Below are positions 36,864-46,950 of a stretch of 64,000 nucleotides of DNA, piece after piece; position 1 is the first letter of the stretch, and every line of letters starts with the position of its first letter. The notes under the pieces were generated by a model. It made no database searches. It was not told the DNA's origin and saw only the letters and a list, made by a program, of their open reading frames with translations. This stretch comes from Alteribacillus sp. YIM 98480. GTDB taxonomy: Bacteria; Bacillota; Bacilli; Bacillales; Marinococcaceae. The stretch spans positions 124,001 through 188,000 of the forward strand of contig NZ_VTOK01000006.1 of assembly GCF_009765375.1 (NCBI RefSeq), in the 5' to 3' direction. Both the position numbers and the translations under genes were made by a program.

Positions 36864-38147
36864 TTATACCAATCCGACGGATGCTAGAAGAATAGCAACG
36901 ATAACAGATAGAACCGGAATGCCTACAGCAACGACAAAAATATCTTTGTAGCAATCTTTATGAGTCATACCGGTAATGGTTAAAAGTGTAAGTACAGCAC
37001 CGTTATGAGGAAGCGCATCCAAACCGCCGGAAGAAAGAGATGCTACACGGTGAAACGCTTCTGGGTCGATTCCTGTATTCATAGCCATTTCATAATATCT
37101 TGCCCCCAGTGCTTCAAGAGCAATTCCCATTCCGCCGGATGCAGATCCAGTAGCACCTGCTAAAATATTAACCGCAAACGCTTCGGAAATGAGCGGGCTT
37201 CCTTTTACTCCCATCAATATTTCAGTGAGTCTTTCGAACCCAGGCACTGCTTGGACTACGGTCCCAAATCCAACGGCTGCACTGGTGTTAATGATCGCTG
37301 TGACAGAACCAGCAGCTCCAAGATTAATCGCCTTAACGAAATGTTTAAATTTTGTTAGATTCAATAGCATTATTAACACAATGCCAGAAACAAGGGCGAC
37401 TACAATATCCCAGCCGAGCAAATTCAGCGTAATAAGCACAGTTAAAAGCGGTAAAAGAGATAATAGAAAAGGCGGATCTTCTCCTTTTACATCGACAATT
37501 TTTTTATCTTTTGGTTCAGTGAATACTTCGCCAGCTTTTGTCATACTCCTTTCACGCCAGCGCAAATAAACATACCCACCAACTGACATGACACCGCCTG
37601 CTGCAATTCCCATTATTGGTGCTGCTGTGGCAGACGTATTAAAGTATTCTATCGGAATAAGGTTTTGAATCTGCGGTGTACCGGGTACGGCTGTCATCGT
37701 AAATGTAAAGGCTCCAAGTGCCACTGTAGGCGAAATTAATCTTCTGCTGATGTTTGCTTCACGAAATAAAGTTAACGCTAGTGGATAGACAGCAAACACA
37801 ACCACAAACAAACTAACACCGCCATATGTTAAAACGGCGGCCGAAACGAGCACTCCTAAAATAGCTCGTTTCGTGCCGATTAGTTTTGTTAATGCAACAG
37901 CAACCGATCTTGCCATTCCCGTGTCTTCCATCAACTTTCCAAACACAGCCCCGAGCATAAATACAGGAAACCAATCCTTTGCAAAATTAACAAATCCGCC
38001 CATATACGTATCTTTATAAGCATCTAATAAATCCAGTCCGCCGGTAAGAGCCACTACTCCGGCCGCAATCGGAGCCACCCAGATAATAGACCAGCCGAGG
38101 TAAGCCAGCACCATTAATACAATGAGTCCTAGTAATATACCAAACAA
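36864..38147 (-). CDS. GntP-family permease, probable hydroxy/keto acid transporter
   Basis: 427 residues, almost all membrane helices (about 12). VALGAFTFTMTAVPGTPQIQ, TGSASGGMGIALEAL and LPHNGAVLTLLTITGMTHKD are typical of GntP-type carriers such as B. subtilis YxjC, which sits beside the scoAB CoA-transferase genes. That partnership is repeated here with a fused CoA-transferase, so transport of acetoacetate, 3-hydroxybutyrate or another short-chain acid is likely. AGGAGG lies upstream of the ATG. Confidence 0.87.
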   Translation of the reverse strand: MFGILLGLIVLMVLAYLGWSIIWVAPIAAGVVALTGGLDLLDAYKDTYMGGFVNFAKDWFPVFMLGAVFGKLMEDTGMARSVAVALTKLIGTKRAILGVLVSAAVLTYGGVSLFVVVFAVYPLALTLFREANISRRLISPTVALGAFTFTMTAVPGTPQIQNLIPIEYFNTSATAAPIMGIAAGGVMSVGGYVYLRWRERSMTKAGEVFTEPKDKKIVDVKGEDPPFLLSLLPLLTVLITLNLLGWDIVVALVSGIVLIMLLNLTKFKHFVKAINLGAAGSVTAIINTSAAVGFGTVVQAVPGFERLTEILMGVKGSPLISEAFAVNILAGATGSASGGMGIALEALGARYYEMAMNTGIDPEAFHRVASLSSGGLDALPHNGAVLTLLTITGMTHKDCYKDIFVVAVGIPVLSVIVAILLASVGLV

Positions 38148-38189
38148 TGAAAATTCCTCCTTTATGTTAAGCCTGGATAAGCCGCTTTT

Positions 38190-39743
38190 TCAGTACATAC
38201 CGATAAGTTCATTTTTTTCTTCTTTGAAAATTCGCTTATCCATCTCTTTTAAATGTGGTGATATATATGGTTTGAAGCTCATTTGATTGAAAATATCCTT
38301 TTCTACCTCAATGCCAGGAGCGTATTCTGTTAATTCAATTCCGCCGGGTACTAGTTTAAAAACAGCTCGTTCTGTTACGTAATACACATCCTGCCCTGTT
38401 TCAAGGGCATACTCTCCGCTAAAGGTGATATGTTCCACATCTTGAAGGAACTTGTTAATTTTTCCTTCTTGCAGAATGTGAAGCGCGCCATTATTAATTT
38501 CAACGTTTAATCCACCAGCGGTAAATGTCCCGCAGTATACTACTTTTTTGGCGTTTTGTGAGATATTAATAAAACCGCCTGCTCCGGCAATTTTTGGACC
38601 AAATTTACTAACATTTACGTTTCCTTTGCGGTCTAACTGGGCTAATCCTAAAAAGGCAACGTCCAGACCGCCGCCGTCATAGAAATCAAATTGATACGGC
38701 TGATCGATAATGATGTCTGGGTTGGTAGCGGCTCCAAAGCTTAACCCCCCTGCCGGTACTCCTCCGATTGGTCCAGATTCAACGGTTAAACGCATTTCCT
38801 TTCCAATGCCTTCTTCATTTGCTACCATGGCTACCCCCTCGGGCATACCAATCCCTAAGTTTGTAATGGCATTTGGCATAAGTTCCATTGCTGAACGGCG
38901 AGCGATGACTTTTCGTTCATCGAGCGGAAGGCGGTTTAGTGATGTAATCGATGTTTTTATTTCTCCGCTGTAAGCAGGATTGTACTGTTCTCCATAGGTT
39001 TGCATATGATTTGTAGGTTCTGCTTCTACAATGGCATCTACATAAATCCCTGGTATCTTGGCCATGCGGGGGTCCAAGCTGCCGTTTTCGACGACTTTTT
39101 CTACTTGGAGAATTACTTTGCCGCCTGAATTGCGTGCAGCCTGGGCAATTGATAAAATCTCCAGCGTACCCGCTTCTTTTTCCATGGTCGCGTTGCCGTT
39201 TTCATCGGCATAGGTGCCGCGAATTAGCGCCACATCTATAGGGAAAGTTTTGTAGAACAAGTAATCCTGTCCATTAATGGAAGTCAGTTCTACCACATCT
39301 TCTTTGGTACATTCATTTAGCTTTCCGCCGTCATTACGAGGATCCACAAATGTTTTTAAGCCGACATGGGTGAAGGTGCCCGGTTTTCCGGCAGCGATAT
39401 CCCGGAAAAGATGGGTGATGACCCCTTGTGGTAAATTGTAGGATTCGATCTTATTTTCAATCGCAAGTTTTTGAAGCTTAGGGGCAAGGCCCCAGTGACC
39501 ACCAATCACTTTTTTCACAAGGTTTTCATGCCCGAGATGGTTTAGTCCTTTCGTCTTGCCATCTCCTTGACCTGCAGCATATACTACGGTCAAATGCTGC
39601 GGGCTCATTTCATCGAGAAACCTTTTTTCTAATGCTTTTGTTAATTCTTCAGGATGACCATTTCCGACGAATCCGCCAGTAGCAATAGTGGAACCGTCTT
39701 TAATTAACGCTGCGGCTGCTTTTGCACTCATTACTTTGCTCAT
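38190..39743 (-). CDS. Fused short-chain acyl-CoA:carboxylate CoA-transferase
   Basis: 517 residues from ATG 39743 (AAAGGAG upstream). The N-terminal alpha-type half has [20 protein letters not shown], and the C-terminal beta-type half [15 protein letters not shown]. The catalytic Glu is in [14 protein letters not shown]. This is the YdiF/propionate CoA-transferase type. It moves CoA between short-chain acids such as acetate, propionate, acetoacetate and 3-hydroxybutyrate. It is the first gene behind a sigma-54 promoter at 39801 and is followed by the permease and SDR genes. Confidence 0.9.
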   Translation of the reverse strand: MSKVMSAKAAAALIKDGSTIATGGFVGNGHPEELTKALEKRFLDEMSPQHLTVVYAAGQGDGKTKGLNHLGHENLVKKVIGGHWGLAPKLQKLAIENKIESYNLPQGVITHLFRDIAAGKPGTFTHVGLKTFVDPRNDGGKLNECTKEDVVELTSINGQDYLFYKTFPIDVALIRGTYADENGNATMEKEAGTLEILSIAQAARNSGGKVILQVEKVVENGSLDPRMAKIPGIYVDAIVEAEPTNHMQTYGEQYNPAYSGEIKTSITSLNRLPLDERKVIARRSAMELMPNAITNLGIGMPEGVAMVANEEGIGKEMRLTVESGPIGGVPAGGLSFGAATNPDIIIDQPYQFDFYDGGGLDVAFLGLAQLDRKGNVNVSKFGPKIAGAGGFINISQNAKKVVYCGTFTAGGLNVEINNGALHILQEGKINKFLQDVEHITFSGEYALETGQDVYYVTERAVFKLVPGGIELTEYAPGIEVEKDIFNQMSFKPYISPHLKEMDKRIFKEEKNELIGMY

Positions 39744-39800
39744 GAACTCTACTCCTTTTCTATTTGTATCCGCTTTCATTAACGGTTGATTGTAGTAAAA

Positions 39801-39816
39801 TGCAAGTGTTGTGCCA
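39801..39816 (-). promoter_or_regulatory. Sigma-54 (-24/-12) promoter of the CoA-transferase operon
   Basis: On the minus strand TGGCACAACACTTGCA matches TGGCAC-N5-TTGCA perfectly. It lies 58 bp before ATG 39743. A 9-bp inverted repeat (TTTAAAAGG ... CCTTTTAAA, 39841-39871) about 25 bp upstream could be an activator site. Confidence 0.9.
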
Positions 39817-39900
39817 AAAATATAAGAAGTATTAGAAGGATTTAAAAGGGTAAATGGGTACTCCTTTTAAAAAAACAGCTCCACCTTTTGTTAGCTTAAG

Positions 39901-39931
39901 TTGACATTTTATAAGCGCTTTCAATTAAAAT
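39901..39931 (+). promoter_or_regulatory. Possible sigma-A promoter with overlapping cre (CcpA) site
   Basis: TTGACA at 39901, then TAAAAT at 39926 with a long 19-bp spacer (or ATTAAA at 17 bp). In between, TGAAAGCGCTTATA (minus strand, 39910-39923) fits the cre consensus TGWAARCGYTWNCW with one mismatch. CcpA here could block a rightward promoter, or act on the leftward sigma-54 operon about 100 bp away. Confidence 0.45.
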
Positions 39932-39936
39932 GTAAA

Positions 39937-40036
39937 TTTATCTTTACAGTTATTGAAAGATGAAGAAAAGTTGTTAAGAAAATCGAACATAAAAGAACCA
40001 CGTAACAGATAGCCATCTGTTTGTGGTTCTTCTTTT
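39937..40036 (+). ncRNA. Candidate ~100-nt small RNA, or simply a bidirectional terminator
   Basis: From the promoter above, a transcript would end at a two-part hairpin: AGAACCAC/GTGGTTCT outside and AACAGAT/ATCTGTT inside (39993-40030), followed by TCTTTT. No ORF longer than five codons lies inside. The hairpin also has a T-run on the minus strand and may just end the regulator transcript coming from 40497. Confidence 0.3.
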
Positions 40037-40039
40037 AAA

Positions 40040-40499
40040 AGGTAAGAAATTATAAATAGTTGGCGTTTTACGTGTCTAGCTCCAGCGCCCAGCCGCTCAC
40101 GCGCACACGATAAAGAGGAACTTTTGCTAAAACCGCGACGTCCTGTCGCAACGCAAAAGTCAACACCTCCTGTGCAAGCCAGTTCAGCGTTGTCACAGGA
40201 CGTCCTTCCACACGATGTGGTGACTTCTACGTTGCACACTCGTCGCCAAAAAAGCCACGTCCTGTGGCATTGGCAACATTAGCACATCCTATGCGTCGAC
40301 GTGTGCGATTTTAGTAGAAGTTCATTAAAATAAGCTGAACGTCTTATGTCTTCCCTTTCGACTCCGGGCCGCAGGCAACCCTGCGCGAAAGCTCCAGAAC
40401 CTGTCGCGGGCTCCCAGGATGGGAGTCAGTTCGGCGTTGTCACAGGACGTGACGCTCGTAGCCGAACTTCCTTCTTTTAAGGCGCTTGCACTTTTCTTA
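40040..40499 (+). repeat. Structured repeat, long copy (copy 3)
   Basis: Spacer AAGGTAAGAAATTATAAATAG, then the body from GTGTCTAGCTCCAGCGCC (40072) to GGCGCTTGCACTTTTCTTAT (40500). Nearly identical along its length to copy 2 (18.6 kb) and copy 4b (44.2 kb), including GCACACGATAAAGAGGAAC and both GTTGTCACAGGACGT repeats. Its last bases supply the TAA stop (40497-40499) of the regulator gene. Confidence 0.9.
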
Positions 40500-41855
40500 T
40501 TCTAACGAATGCTTTTTTATTTTTTCGTAAAGAGCGGTGCGGCTGATGCTTAACATGGCTGCTGCTTTGCTTTTGTTTCCAGCAGCGTTTTGTATGGCTT
40601 GAGATACTGCATGTTTTTCCGCTTCATCAAGGACCGATTGCAATGGTTTCGTATTTTGTGGTGAAGTGTCTCTTAGTTTTTCAGAAAAATGTTCTGGTTC
40701 TAGAAACGAATGAGGGTCGGCAAGGTTAATAGCTCGTTCGAGAACATTTTCGAGTTCACGAATATTGCCGGGCCAATGGTATTGAAGCAATAAATATTTC
40801 GCTTTATCCGAAATGCCTTGGATGTGTTTTCTCATTTGTTCAGAAATTCTATTTAACAAGAGATTGGTTAATTTTTTAATTTCGTTTTCTCGGTCTCGCA
40901 GCGGCGGGATAGAGATAGCCACCACATTCAGTCGGTAGTATAAATCGAGGCGGAATTCTCCTTTATCGACCATCTCTTCTAGGTGTCGGTTCGTTGCAGC
41001 GATAATGCGGACATCGACGGAAGTTGTGTTGTTTGCTCCTACCTTTTCTACTTCTTTTTCCTGCAACACCCGCAAGAATTTCACCTGCATATGAAGAGGC
41101 AGCTCCCCGATTTCGTCCAAAAAGATGGTACCTCCGTCTGCCGCTTCAAATTTTCCTTTTTTACCTCCTTTTTTTGCACCGGTAAAAGATCCTTCTACGT
41201 ACCCGAATAATTCTGCTTCTAACAATTCAGGCGGTATCGCCGCACAATTTACTTTTACAAAGCTGCCTGGAGCTCTTGCACTGGCGTTATGAATCGCGTG
41301 AGCAAACAGCTCTTTACCTGTCCCGCTTTCACCAAGCAGGAGAACATTCGATTCAGTTTCCGCTGCTTTTTCTGCGAGCTGTTTTGTCTGCTTCATTATG
41401 CTGCTTTCACCAACAATATGAGAAAATTGATATTTAGCCTGATGCTGTTCTTGCCATTCCCCTTTATATTGTTTTAACTCTTTTTCCATGCGCTGGATTC
41501 GTTTATACAAAGCATTGAAACCGCCAACATTTTTAAACAGCACTTTTCCGACAGCACCTGTAATATGCCCGTTTTTAATAATAGGAATCCTCGAGGCGAT
41601 CATATAATCCCCTTTAATACGCTGTAAATCAGCTATTTCTGCTTTTCCGGTTTGAACCACGATGTGCATTCTCGTATTTTCAATCACTTCTGTAACATGT
41701 CGTCCTATTACGTCTTGCAGGTTTACTTCGAGAAAGTCAGCATATTCCTGGCTTAACATCGTTATGTAACCATCTTTATCTACCATAATGATTCCGTCAT
41801 AAAGGTATTCATAGATTGTTTCTAAAGTTTTGCTCTTTGTCCTGATGTTTGCCAA
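40497..41855 (-). CDS. Sigma-54 activator, PAS-AAA+-HTH part of a split gene
   Basis: About 450 residues: a PAS domain ([20 protein letters not shown]), then AAA+ with Walker [13 protein letters not shown], the sigma-54 contact loop as GSFTGA, Walker [13 protein letters not shown], and a Fis-type HTH ([20 protein letters not shown]). The first codon is TTG with no ribosome site. It overlaps the upstream part (41822-42541) by 34 bases in another frame. Together the parts equal the 698-residue activator at 51228, so one gene has probably suffered a frameshift. Likely target: the sigma-54 promoters at 39801 and 43876. Confidence 0.85.
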   Translation of the reverse strand: MANIRTKSKTLETIYEYLYDGIIMVDKDGYITMLSQEYADFLEVNLQDVIGRHVTEVIENTRMHIVVQTGKAEIADLQRIKGDYMIASRIPIIKNGHITGAVGKVLFKNVGGFNALYKRIQRMEKELKQYKGEWQEQHQAKYQFSHIVGESSIMKQTKQLAEKAAETESNVLLLGESGTGKELFAHAIHNASARAPGSFVKVNCAAIPPELLEAELFGYVEGSFTGAKKGGKKGKFEAADGGTIFLDEIGELPLHMQVKFLRVLQEKEVEKVGANNTTSVDVRIIAATNRHLEEMVDKGEFRLDLYYRLNVVAISIPPLRDRENEIKKLTNLLLNRISEQMRKHIQGISDKAKYLLLQYHWPGNIRELENVLERAINLADPHSFLEPEHFSEKLRDTSPQNTKPLQSVLDEAEKHAVSQAIQNAAGNKSKAAAMLSISRTALYEKIKKHSLE

Positions 41856-42541
41856 GCAGAAGAAGTTTGATCTTTTATAAAAGTGAAAAGAAGAGCTGGC
41901 TTTTCGTCATAAATGATCTCGAATTTGGCAGCATGAAATGCAGCATCCGGCAAAGCTAACGTTATGCTTTGTTCTTTTTTCGGTTCTAAGCGTTTTAATA
42001 AACGCCATTCATTTTCTGTGAAAAGAGACTCCGCAGGCTTCTTCGTTTGGCCAAAAGTTCTCCAGTCTTCTACTATTTTATTCCAAAAGAGAGGGTGATT
42101 GTTTTTATCAGTAATTACTATCCCTTCCTGTAGATGGTTTAAAATTGCATGAAAATGATTGTTTTGTTTGGCAAAACATTCTTCTATGAAGTGGATCCAT
42201 TTTTCAAACGAAAGAAAACCGATAAATTTTCCTTTTTCATCGGCTGCGGGAAGCGGTGCCCGGCACAGATCTTGAGAGCTTAAAGAAGAACGTAACGGCA
42301 GTTCGACGGCGGGGGCTGTGCAAATGTCCCCTACTGGCATTTCAGGCGATATACCTTCGACGATGGTTTCGTATAAATCTTCTTTATGTATACGGCCGGC
42401 ATATTTTTCTTGTTTAGTAATAATGACAGCTTCATCTGTATTTTGTTCTTTTAATTGCCGGGCTGCTTCTTGAATCGACGTAGAAAATTTCATTTTTAAA
42501 CGAGGCTGTACCGTTATTTCCTCTCGTTTTGGCAATTTCAT
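41822..42541 (-). CDS. Sigma-54 activator, N-terminal CBS-PAS part of a split gene
   Basis: 239 residues from ATG 42541 (CGGAG nine bases upstream). Two CBS-like units (residues about 10-125, with [20 protein letters not shown]) and a PAS domain ([20 protein letters not shown]) are followed by the frame's end just where the second PAS domain should begin. Continuous homology passes to the next frame (40497-41855). CBS domains imply sensing of a nucleotide or CoA ester. Alone, this part lacks ATPase and DNA-binding domains. It is either a broken gene, a recoding event, or a sequencing indel. Confidence 0.8.
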   Translation of the reverse strand: MKLPKREEITVQPRLKMKFSTSIQEAARQLKEQNTDEAVIITKQEKYAGRIHKEDLYETIVEGISPEMPVGDICTAPAVELPLRSSLSSQDLCRAPLPAADEKGKFIGFLSFEKWIHFIEECFAKQNNHFHAILNHLQEGIVITDKNNHPLFWNKIVEDWRTFGQTKKPAESLFTENEWRLLKRLEPKKEQSITLALPDAAFHAAKFEIIYDEKPALLFTFIKDQTSSAWQTSGQRAKL

Positions 42542-42638
42542 GGCACTCAACTCCGTTTAGCAGCATGCTTTATTTTTCAGTATACCATTGGTGAAAAAAG
42601 GAAGACTGCATGGGTATGACAGTCTCCCTTAACGCGTA

Positions 42639-43823
42639 TTAGCTCTGACGGTTGACGATTAATGCCGTTCCCTGACCGCCGCCAATACATAATGTAGCTA
42701 GTCCGCGGGCGGCGTCTCTTCGTTTCATCTCGTGCAAGAGCGTTACGAGAACTCTTGCTCCTGAAGCACCGATAGGATGACCGAGAGCAATGGCTCCTCC
42801 ATTAACGTTGACACGGTCTGGATCGATCTCTAAATCTTTTAAAACCGCTAAAGATTGCGCGGCAAAAGCTTCGTTTGCTTCAATTAGGTCCATATCTCCA
42901 ATGGTAAGGCCTGCTCGCTCTAATGCTTGTTTGGAAGCAGGTACCGGCCCGTAGCCCATTATTTTAGGGTCAATTGCAGCATTACCATAGGACGTAATAG
43001 AAGCAAGCGGTGTAAGCCCGAGCTCTTCTGCTTTATCCTTTGCCATGACTACAAGCATCGCACTGCCGTCATTAATACCCGAAGCATTCCCGGCTGTTAC
43101 GGTGCCGTCTTTTTTAAATGCTGGTTTTAATTTTTGAAGCTTTTCTATGGTCATCCCTGGCTTTGGAAATTCATCTGTTTCAACCACAATGGGGTCCCCT
43201 TTTCGCTGAGGTATCTCTACAGGGACGATTTCTTCCTTAAAGAGGCCGGATTGTATCGCCTGTTCCGCTCGCTCTTGGCTTTTTAATGCAAAGGCATCCT
43301 GCTCTTCACGGGAAAACTCCCATTGCTCGGCAATATTTTCTGCGGTGATGCCCATATGGATGTTATGAAACGAATCCATTAAACCGTCTGTCAGCATCGT
43401 ATCTATCATTTTGCCTTCCCCCATCCGTTCTCCCCAGCGTGCGCCTGGTAAAACATATGGGGCATTACTCATCGACTCTGTTCCTCCTGCTACAATCACA
43501 TCGGCGTCTCCTAATGCGATAAACTGAGCGGCCATGCTGACGGTGCGAAGACCTGAACCGCACAATTTATTAATCGTCATGGCCGGTGTACTATCGGGAA
43601 GTCCGCTATGAATAGCAATTTGTCTCGCTACATTCTGGCCAAGACCTGCCGATAATATGTTTCCGACGAGCACTTCGTCAATTTCTTCTTTTGCGATACC
43701 AGCTCGTTTAATTGCAGCCTTAGCTGCTATAACGCCAAGATCTACGGCTGATTTGGAAGACAGCGCGCCGCCGAAGCTTCCGATCGGTGTTCTTGCTGCA
43801 CTTACAATAACTGCTTCTCTCAT
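42639..43823 (-). CDS. Acetyl-CoA acetyltransferase (thiolase)
   Basis: 394 residues, standard thiolase length. Active-site Cys in [11 protein letters not shown] (near residue 88), His in [20 protein letters not shown] and Cys in CIGGGQGTA. It cleaves acetoacetyl-CoA to two acetyl-CoA, or runs in reverse. It has its own sigma-54 promoter at 43876 and lies just upstream of the activator gene, so it is probably co-regulated with the CoA-transferase operon. This completes a path from acetoacetate to acetyl-CoA. Confidence 0.93.
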   Translation of the reverse strand: MREAVIVSAARTPIGSFGGALSSKSAVDLGVIAAKAAIKRAGIAKEEIDEVLVGNILSAGLGQNVARQIAIHSGLPDSTPAMTINKLCGSGLRTVSMAAQFIALGDADVIVAGGTESMSNAPYVLPGARWGERMGEGKMIDTMLTDGLMDSFHNIHMGITAENIAEQWEFSREEQDAFALKSQERAEQAIQSGLFKEEIVPVEIPQRKGDPIVVETDEFPKPGMTIEKLQKLKPAFKKDGTVTAGNASGINDGSAMLVVMAKDKAEELGLTPLASITSYGNAAIDPKIMGYGPVPASKQALERAGLTIGDMDLIEANEAFAAQSLAVLKDLEIDPDRVNVNGGAIALGHPIGASGARVLVTLLHEMKRRDAARGLATLCIGGGQGTALIVNRQS

Positions 43824-43875
43824 GAAAAAACCTCCTGTGCTTGTTTATGGTTGATAGAGCTCTCTGTATTATCTT

Positions 43876-43891
43876 TGCAAAAACGGTGCCA
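43876..43891 (-). promoter_or_regulatory. Sigma-54 (-24/-12) promoter of the thiolase gene
   Basis: On the minus strand TGGCACCGTTTTTGCA matches TGGCAC-N5-TTGCA perfectly, with TT before TGGCAC. It lies 53 bp before ATG 43823. Confidence 0.9.
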
Positions 43892-43905
43892 AGTTTTTAT
43901 GAAAT

Positions 43906-44121
43906 GTAGGATGAAGTATGTTGCCATGGGAACTTGGCGGAAAGTCAAGTTTTTCTAAAAAGGTAAGGGAGTAAAAATATTTGGGCGTTTTACATGTTTA
44001 GCTCCAGCGCCTACTCGCTCGAGATTCCTTTGGTTCGTCAATGGAAAGCAAAGATAAGCTTTCCATATGCCGACCCTCCAGGACTTGTCGCTCGTGAGCA
44101 AGGCGCTTGCGCTTTTCTTAT
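43906..44121 (+). repeat. Structured repeat, short variant (copy 4a)
   Basis: Mini module AACTTGGCGGAAAGTCAAGTTTTTC (from 43930), spacer AAAAAGGTAAGG, then the body GTTTAGCTCCAGCGCC (43996) to GGCGCTTGCGCTTTTCTTAT (44121). The centre is unlike the other copies: GGAAAGCAAAGATAAGCTTTCC forms its own hairpin, and GACTTGTCGCTCGTGAGCAA precedes the right end. Confidence 0.85.
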
Positions 44122-44580
44122 TAGATAAGAGAGTATAAATTTTGGCGTTTTTGATGTCTAGCTTCAGCGCCCAGCCGTTCAGGCGCACACGATAAAGAGG
44201 AACTTTTGCTAAAACAGCGACGTCCTGTCGCAACGCAAAAGTCAACACCTCCTGTGCAAGCCCGTTCAGCGTTGTCAGAGGACGTACTTCCACACGATGT
44301 GGTGACTTCTACGTTGCACACTCGTCGCCAAAAACGTCACGTCCTGTGGCATTGGCGACATTCGCACATCCTATGCGTCGACGTGTGCGATTTTAGTAGA
44401 AGTTCATTAAAATAAGCTGAACGTCTTATGTCTTCTCTTTCGACTCCGGGCCGCAGGCGACCCTGCGCGAAAGCTCCAGAACCTGTCGCGGGCTCCCAGG
44501 ATGGGAGTCAGTTCGGCGTTGTCACAGGACGTGACGCTCGTAGCCGAACTTCCTTCTTTTAAGGCGCTTGCGCTTTTCTT
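44122..44580 (+). repeat. Structured repeat, long copy (copy 4b)
   Basis: In tandem with copy 4a. Spacer ATAAGAGAGTATAAATTTTGGCG, then GATGTCTAGCTTCAGCGCC (44153) to GGCGCTTGCGCTTTTCTTA (44580). It carries all interior marks of copies 2 and 3. It ends eight bases before the stop of the carboxypeptidase gene. Translated frames inside are not conserved as proteins. Confidence 0.9.
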
Positions 44581-44587
44581 AGGATGT

Positions 44588-46099
44588 TTAAAGTTGGTAA
44601 AGTCCTTTGTATTTTTCTTTTAGATACGTAAGTAAATGTACAGGATTTACACCTTCCCCAGTTGCATCTTCAAGAATTTCTTCTGGTTTTTTCATACGGC
44701 CGTGCTGGTGAACATTTTCAGTGAGCCACTCTTTAATAGGGGCCAATTCTCCTCTTAAACAATGATCATCAAATGTAGGTAAATCTTTGAGCATCGCGTT
44801 TTTTAACTGGGCAGCATAAATATAGCCTAATGCATAAGATGGAAAATAACCGAACGCACCAAATGACCAATGTACATCTTGGAGGACTCCTTTACTGTTA
44901 TTCGGCGGAGTCACACCTAGGTATTCTTCCATTTTTTCATTCCAGACGCGCGGAAGATCTTTTACTTGAAGATCACCGCTGATCAGCGCTTTTTCCATTT
45001 CGTAGCGTAAAATAATATGAAGTGAATACGTCATTTCATCTGCTTCAATACGGATTAGAGATGGTTTCGCTTCATTGATAGCGTGATAAAAACGATCGAG
45101 AGGTACGTCATCAAATTGGCCGTTCGAATAAGATTTTAATAAATCATAGTTCCTTTCCCAGAAAGAGCGATTGCGGCCGACAAAGTTTTCATAAAATAAC
45201 GACTGGGATTCATGAATGCCCATAGAAGTGCCATCGCATAGGACGGTTCCTTCTAGTGTATCTGACAGGTTTTGTTCGTAAAGAGCATGACCGCCTTCAT
45301 GAATTGTGCCAAATACTGCGGTGCGAAAATCGTTTTCATCATATTTGGTTGTTACCCGCACGTCGTTTGGATTTAATCCAATCGCAAATGGATGTATCGT
45401 TTCATCAAGCCGGCCGGCTTTAAAGTCATACGTCATTTGTTCTAAAATATCTAAGCTGAATGCGCGCTGCTTTTCTTTTGGAAAAAGTTCGAACAAAAAG
45501 CTAGTATCCGGTTTGTGAAAAGAGGAAGTGACTCCTTCCACTAAGGGGATTAATCCGTTTCTCAAACGTCCGAATACGTTATCTAGCTTGTCTACAGTCA
45601 TCCCTGGTTCATAGTCTTCAATCAAAGCATTATACGGATGGCCTTCATATCCCCAGTACTCAGCAAATTTTCGGTTGAAGTCTACAATTTTCTCGAGGTA
45701 AGGCTGATAGGTTTCAAAATCATCTTTTTCCTTTGCTTCTTCCCAAACCGATTCCGTTTTTGACGTTAAAACGCTGTATTCTTTAAATTCGTCTTCCGGA
45801 ATTTTTTTGGAACGGTCGTATTCTTTTTTCAATTCTTTGGCAGCTTTCGTCGTAATGGAGGAAACAGTATTTTCTGCTCCGCTTTCTAACAGCGTGCCAA
45901 GGTATTCTCCGGTTTCTTCAGATGTTTTTAGTTTAAAGAGCTCAGTCGAAAGAAGCCCGAGCACTTCTGAACGCTGATCTGCTCCTTTTTTAGGAGCGCC
46001 GGTGCGCGCATCCCAATGCATGACGCCTATGGCTTGTTCGTAGGCAGATAATTTTTTCATATGTTCATGAAAAGCAGCTTCGGTTTTTTTTAGACTCAC
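44588..46099 (-). CDS. M32-family metallocarboxypeptidase (YpwA/Taq-like)
   Basis: 503 residues from GTG 46099 (AAAGGAG nine bases upstream), matching B. subtilis YpwA (about 501). Zinc site HEGGHALYEQ near residue 260, with the downstream Glu in MGIHESQSLFYENFVGR. Other M32 marks: MHWDARTGAP near the N-terminus and IRIEADEMTYSLHIILRYE. It removes C-terminal residues from peptides in the cytosol. It stands alone, leftward, with repeat copy 4b directly after it. Confidence 0.93.
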   Translation of the reverse strand: MSLKKTEAAFHEHMKKLSAYEQAIGVMHWDARTGAPKKGADQRSEVLGLLSTELFKLKTSEETGEYLGTLLESGAENTVSSITTKAAKELKKEYDRSKKIPEDEFKEYSVLTSKTESVWEEAKEKDDFETYQPYLEKIVDFNRKFAEYWGYEGHPYNALIEDYEPGMTVDKLDNVFGRLRNGLIPLVEGVTSSFHKPDTSFLFELFPKEKQRAFSLDILEQMTYDFKAGRLDETIHPFAIGLNPNDVRVTTKYDENDFRTAVFGTIHEGGHALYEQNLSDTLEGTVLCDGTSMGIHESQSLFYENFVGRNRSFWERNYDLLKSYSNGQFDDVPLDRFYHAINEAKPSLIRIEADEMTYSLHIILRYEMEKALISGDLQVKDLPRVWNEKMEEYLGVTPPNNSKGVLQDVHWSFGAFGYFPSYALGYIYAAQLKNAMLKDLPTFDDHCLRGELAPIKEWLTENVHQHGRMKKPEEILEDATGEGVNPVHLLTYLKEKYKGLYQL

Positions 46100-46243
46100 T
46101 ATGATTCGCTCCTTTATATGTAGAAAATCCTGCTTCATTCAAAAACAATTTCTTGATAAATAACGATTATCCTGCTGATTTACTGTTATTTTTGAAACAT
46201 TGCTGACCTCATGTTATAACATAAAACAGAGAGGAGAGATACA

Positions 46244-46546
46244 ATGGAACTGACAATTACCCCGGCAGCAGCTCGTCATTATAAGGATGAAATGGATTTA
46301 AAAGAAGGTGAACCCCTAAGATTGTTTGTTCGAATCGGCGGAGTCGGCTCCGGTGGTTTTTCGATTGGAGTGGCAAAAGAAAAACCCGAAGCAGAGGCGT
46401 ACGTGCTTCAGGAAGAAGGTGTTTCTTTTTTTGTCAATCCGCAAGATAAATGGTATTTAGACGGCATGACAATATCATACGATAAAACCATTGATTTTTT
46501 ACAGTTTAAGAATCCGAAGATCTATGATGTGATCAACCCGAAATAA
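46244..46546 (+). CDS. HesB-like protein YneR
   Basis: 100 residues. MELTITPAAARHYKDEMDL and LRLFVRIGGVGSGGFSIGV match the YneR/HesB_IscA-like family, but the conserved cysteines of Fe-S carrier A-type proteins are absent (no Cys in the protein). A role in cluster assembly is therefore doubtful. GAGAGGAGAGAT precedes the ATG. It converges with the small gene at 46556. Confidence 0.85.
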   Translation: MELTITPAAARHYKDEMDLKEGEPLRLFVRIGGVGSGGFSIGVAKEKPEAEAYVLQEEGVSFFVNPQDKWYLDGMTISYDKTIDFLQFKNPKIYDVINPK

Positions 46547-46555
46547 GGTTGAGGA

Positions 46556-46738
46556 TTAGTTTTTTAAATGATACTCCCACGCCTGCTGGAGCCGCTCTTT
46601 TGCTTCTTCGATCGCTGTTTTCCCCTCTGGCAGACGCGCTGACTCCCCATGCGATTGGAAAGCTTTTTCTGCGTTTCCGATCGCTTTTTCTATTTGCTGC
46701 AATGAATACAGCCCTTGATCCTTTTGAAATTTCACCAA
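46556..46738 (-). CDS. Small helical protein, unknown
   Basis: 60 residues (GTG 46738, or TTG 46741 which is better spaced from AAGGAGGG). The sequence QQIEKAIGNAEKAFQSHGES and EEAKERLQQAWEYHLKN predicts two amphipathic helices. I do not recognise the family with certainty; small proteins of this kind are common in Bacillus spores and cytosol. It ends ten bases from the convergent yneR-like gene. Confidence 0.6.
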   Translation of the reverse strand: MVKFQKDQGLYSLQQIEKAIGNAEKAFQSHGESARLPEGKTAIEEAKERLQQAWEYHLKN

Positions 46739-46950
46739 CTCTATTTCCCTCCTTGAAGGTATTACTCTAAAAGAATATCCAAAACAAGAAAGGAATATGA
46801 CTACTTTTTTCAGGGTCTTTTGAACGAAAAATGGACTGGCTTCTTTTCAATGATTCTTTTGTTGCTGACCTCAGATTTTAAAAGAAAAAATGCATAATAA
46901 TGGGAGCTCAGGCGAAAATTATTACTACAAGCTAAAGGAGGGCATTATGT

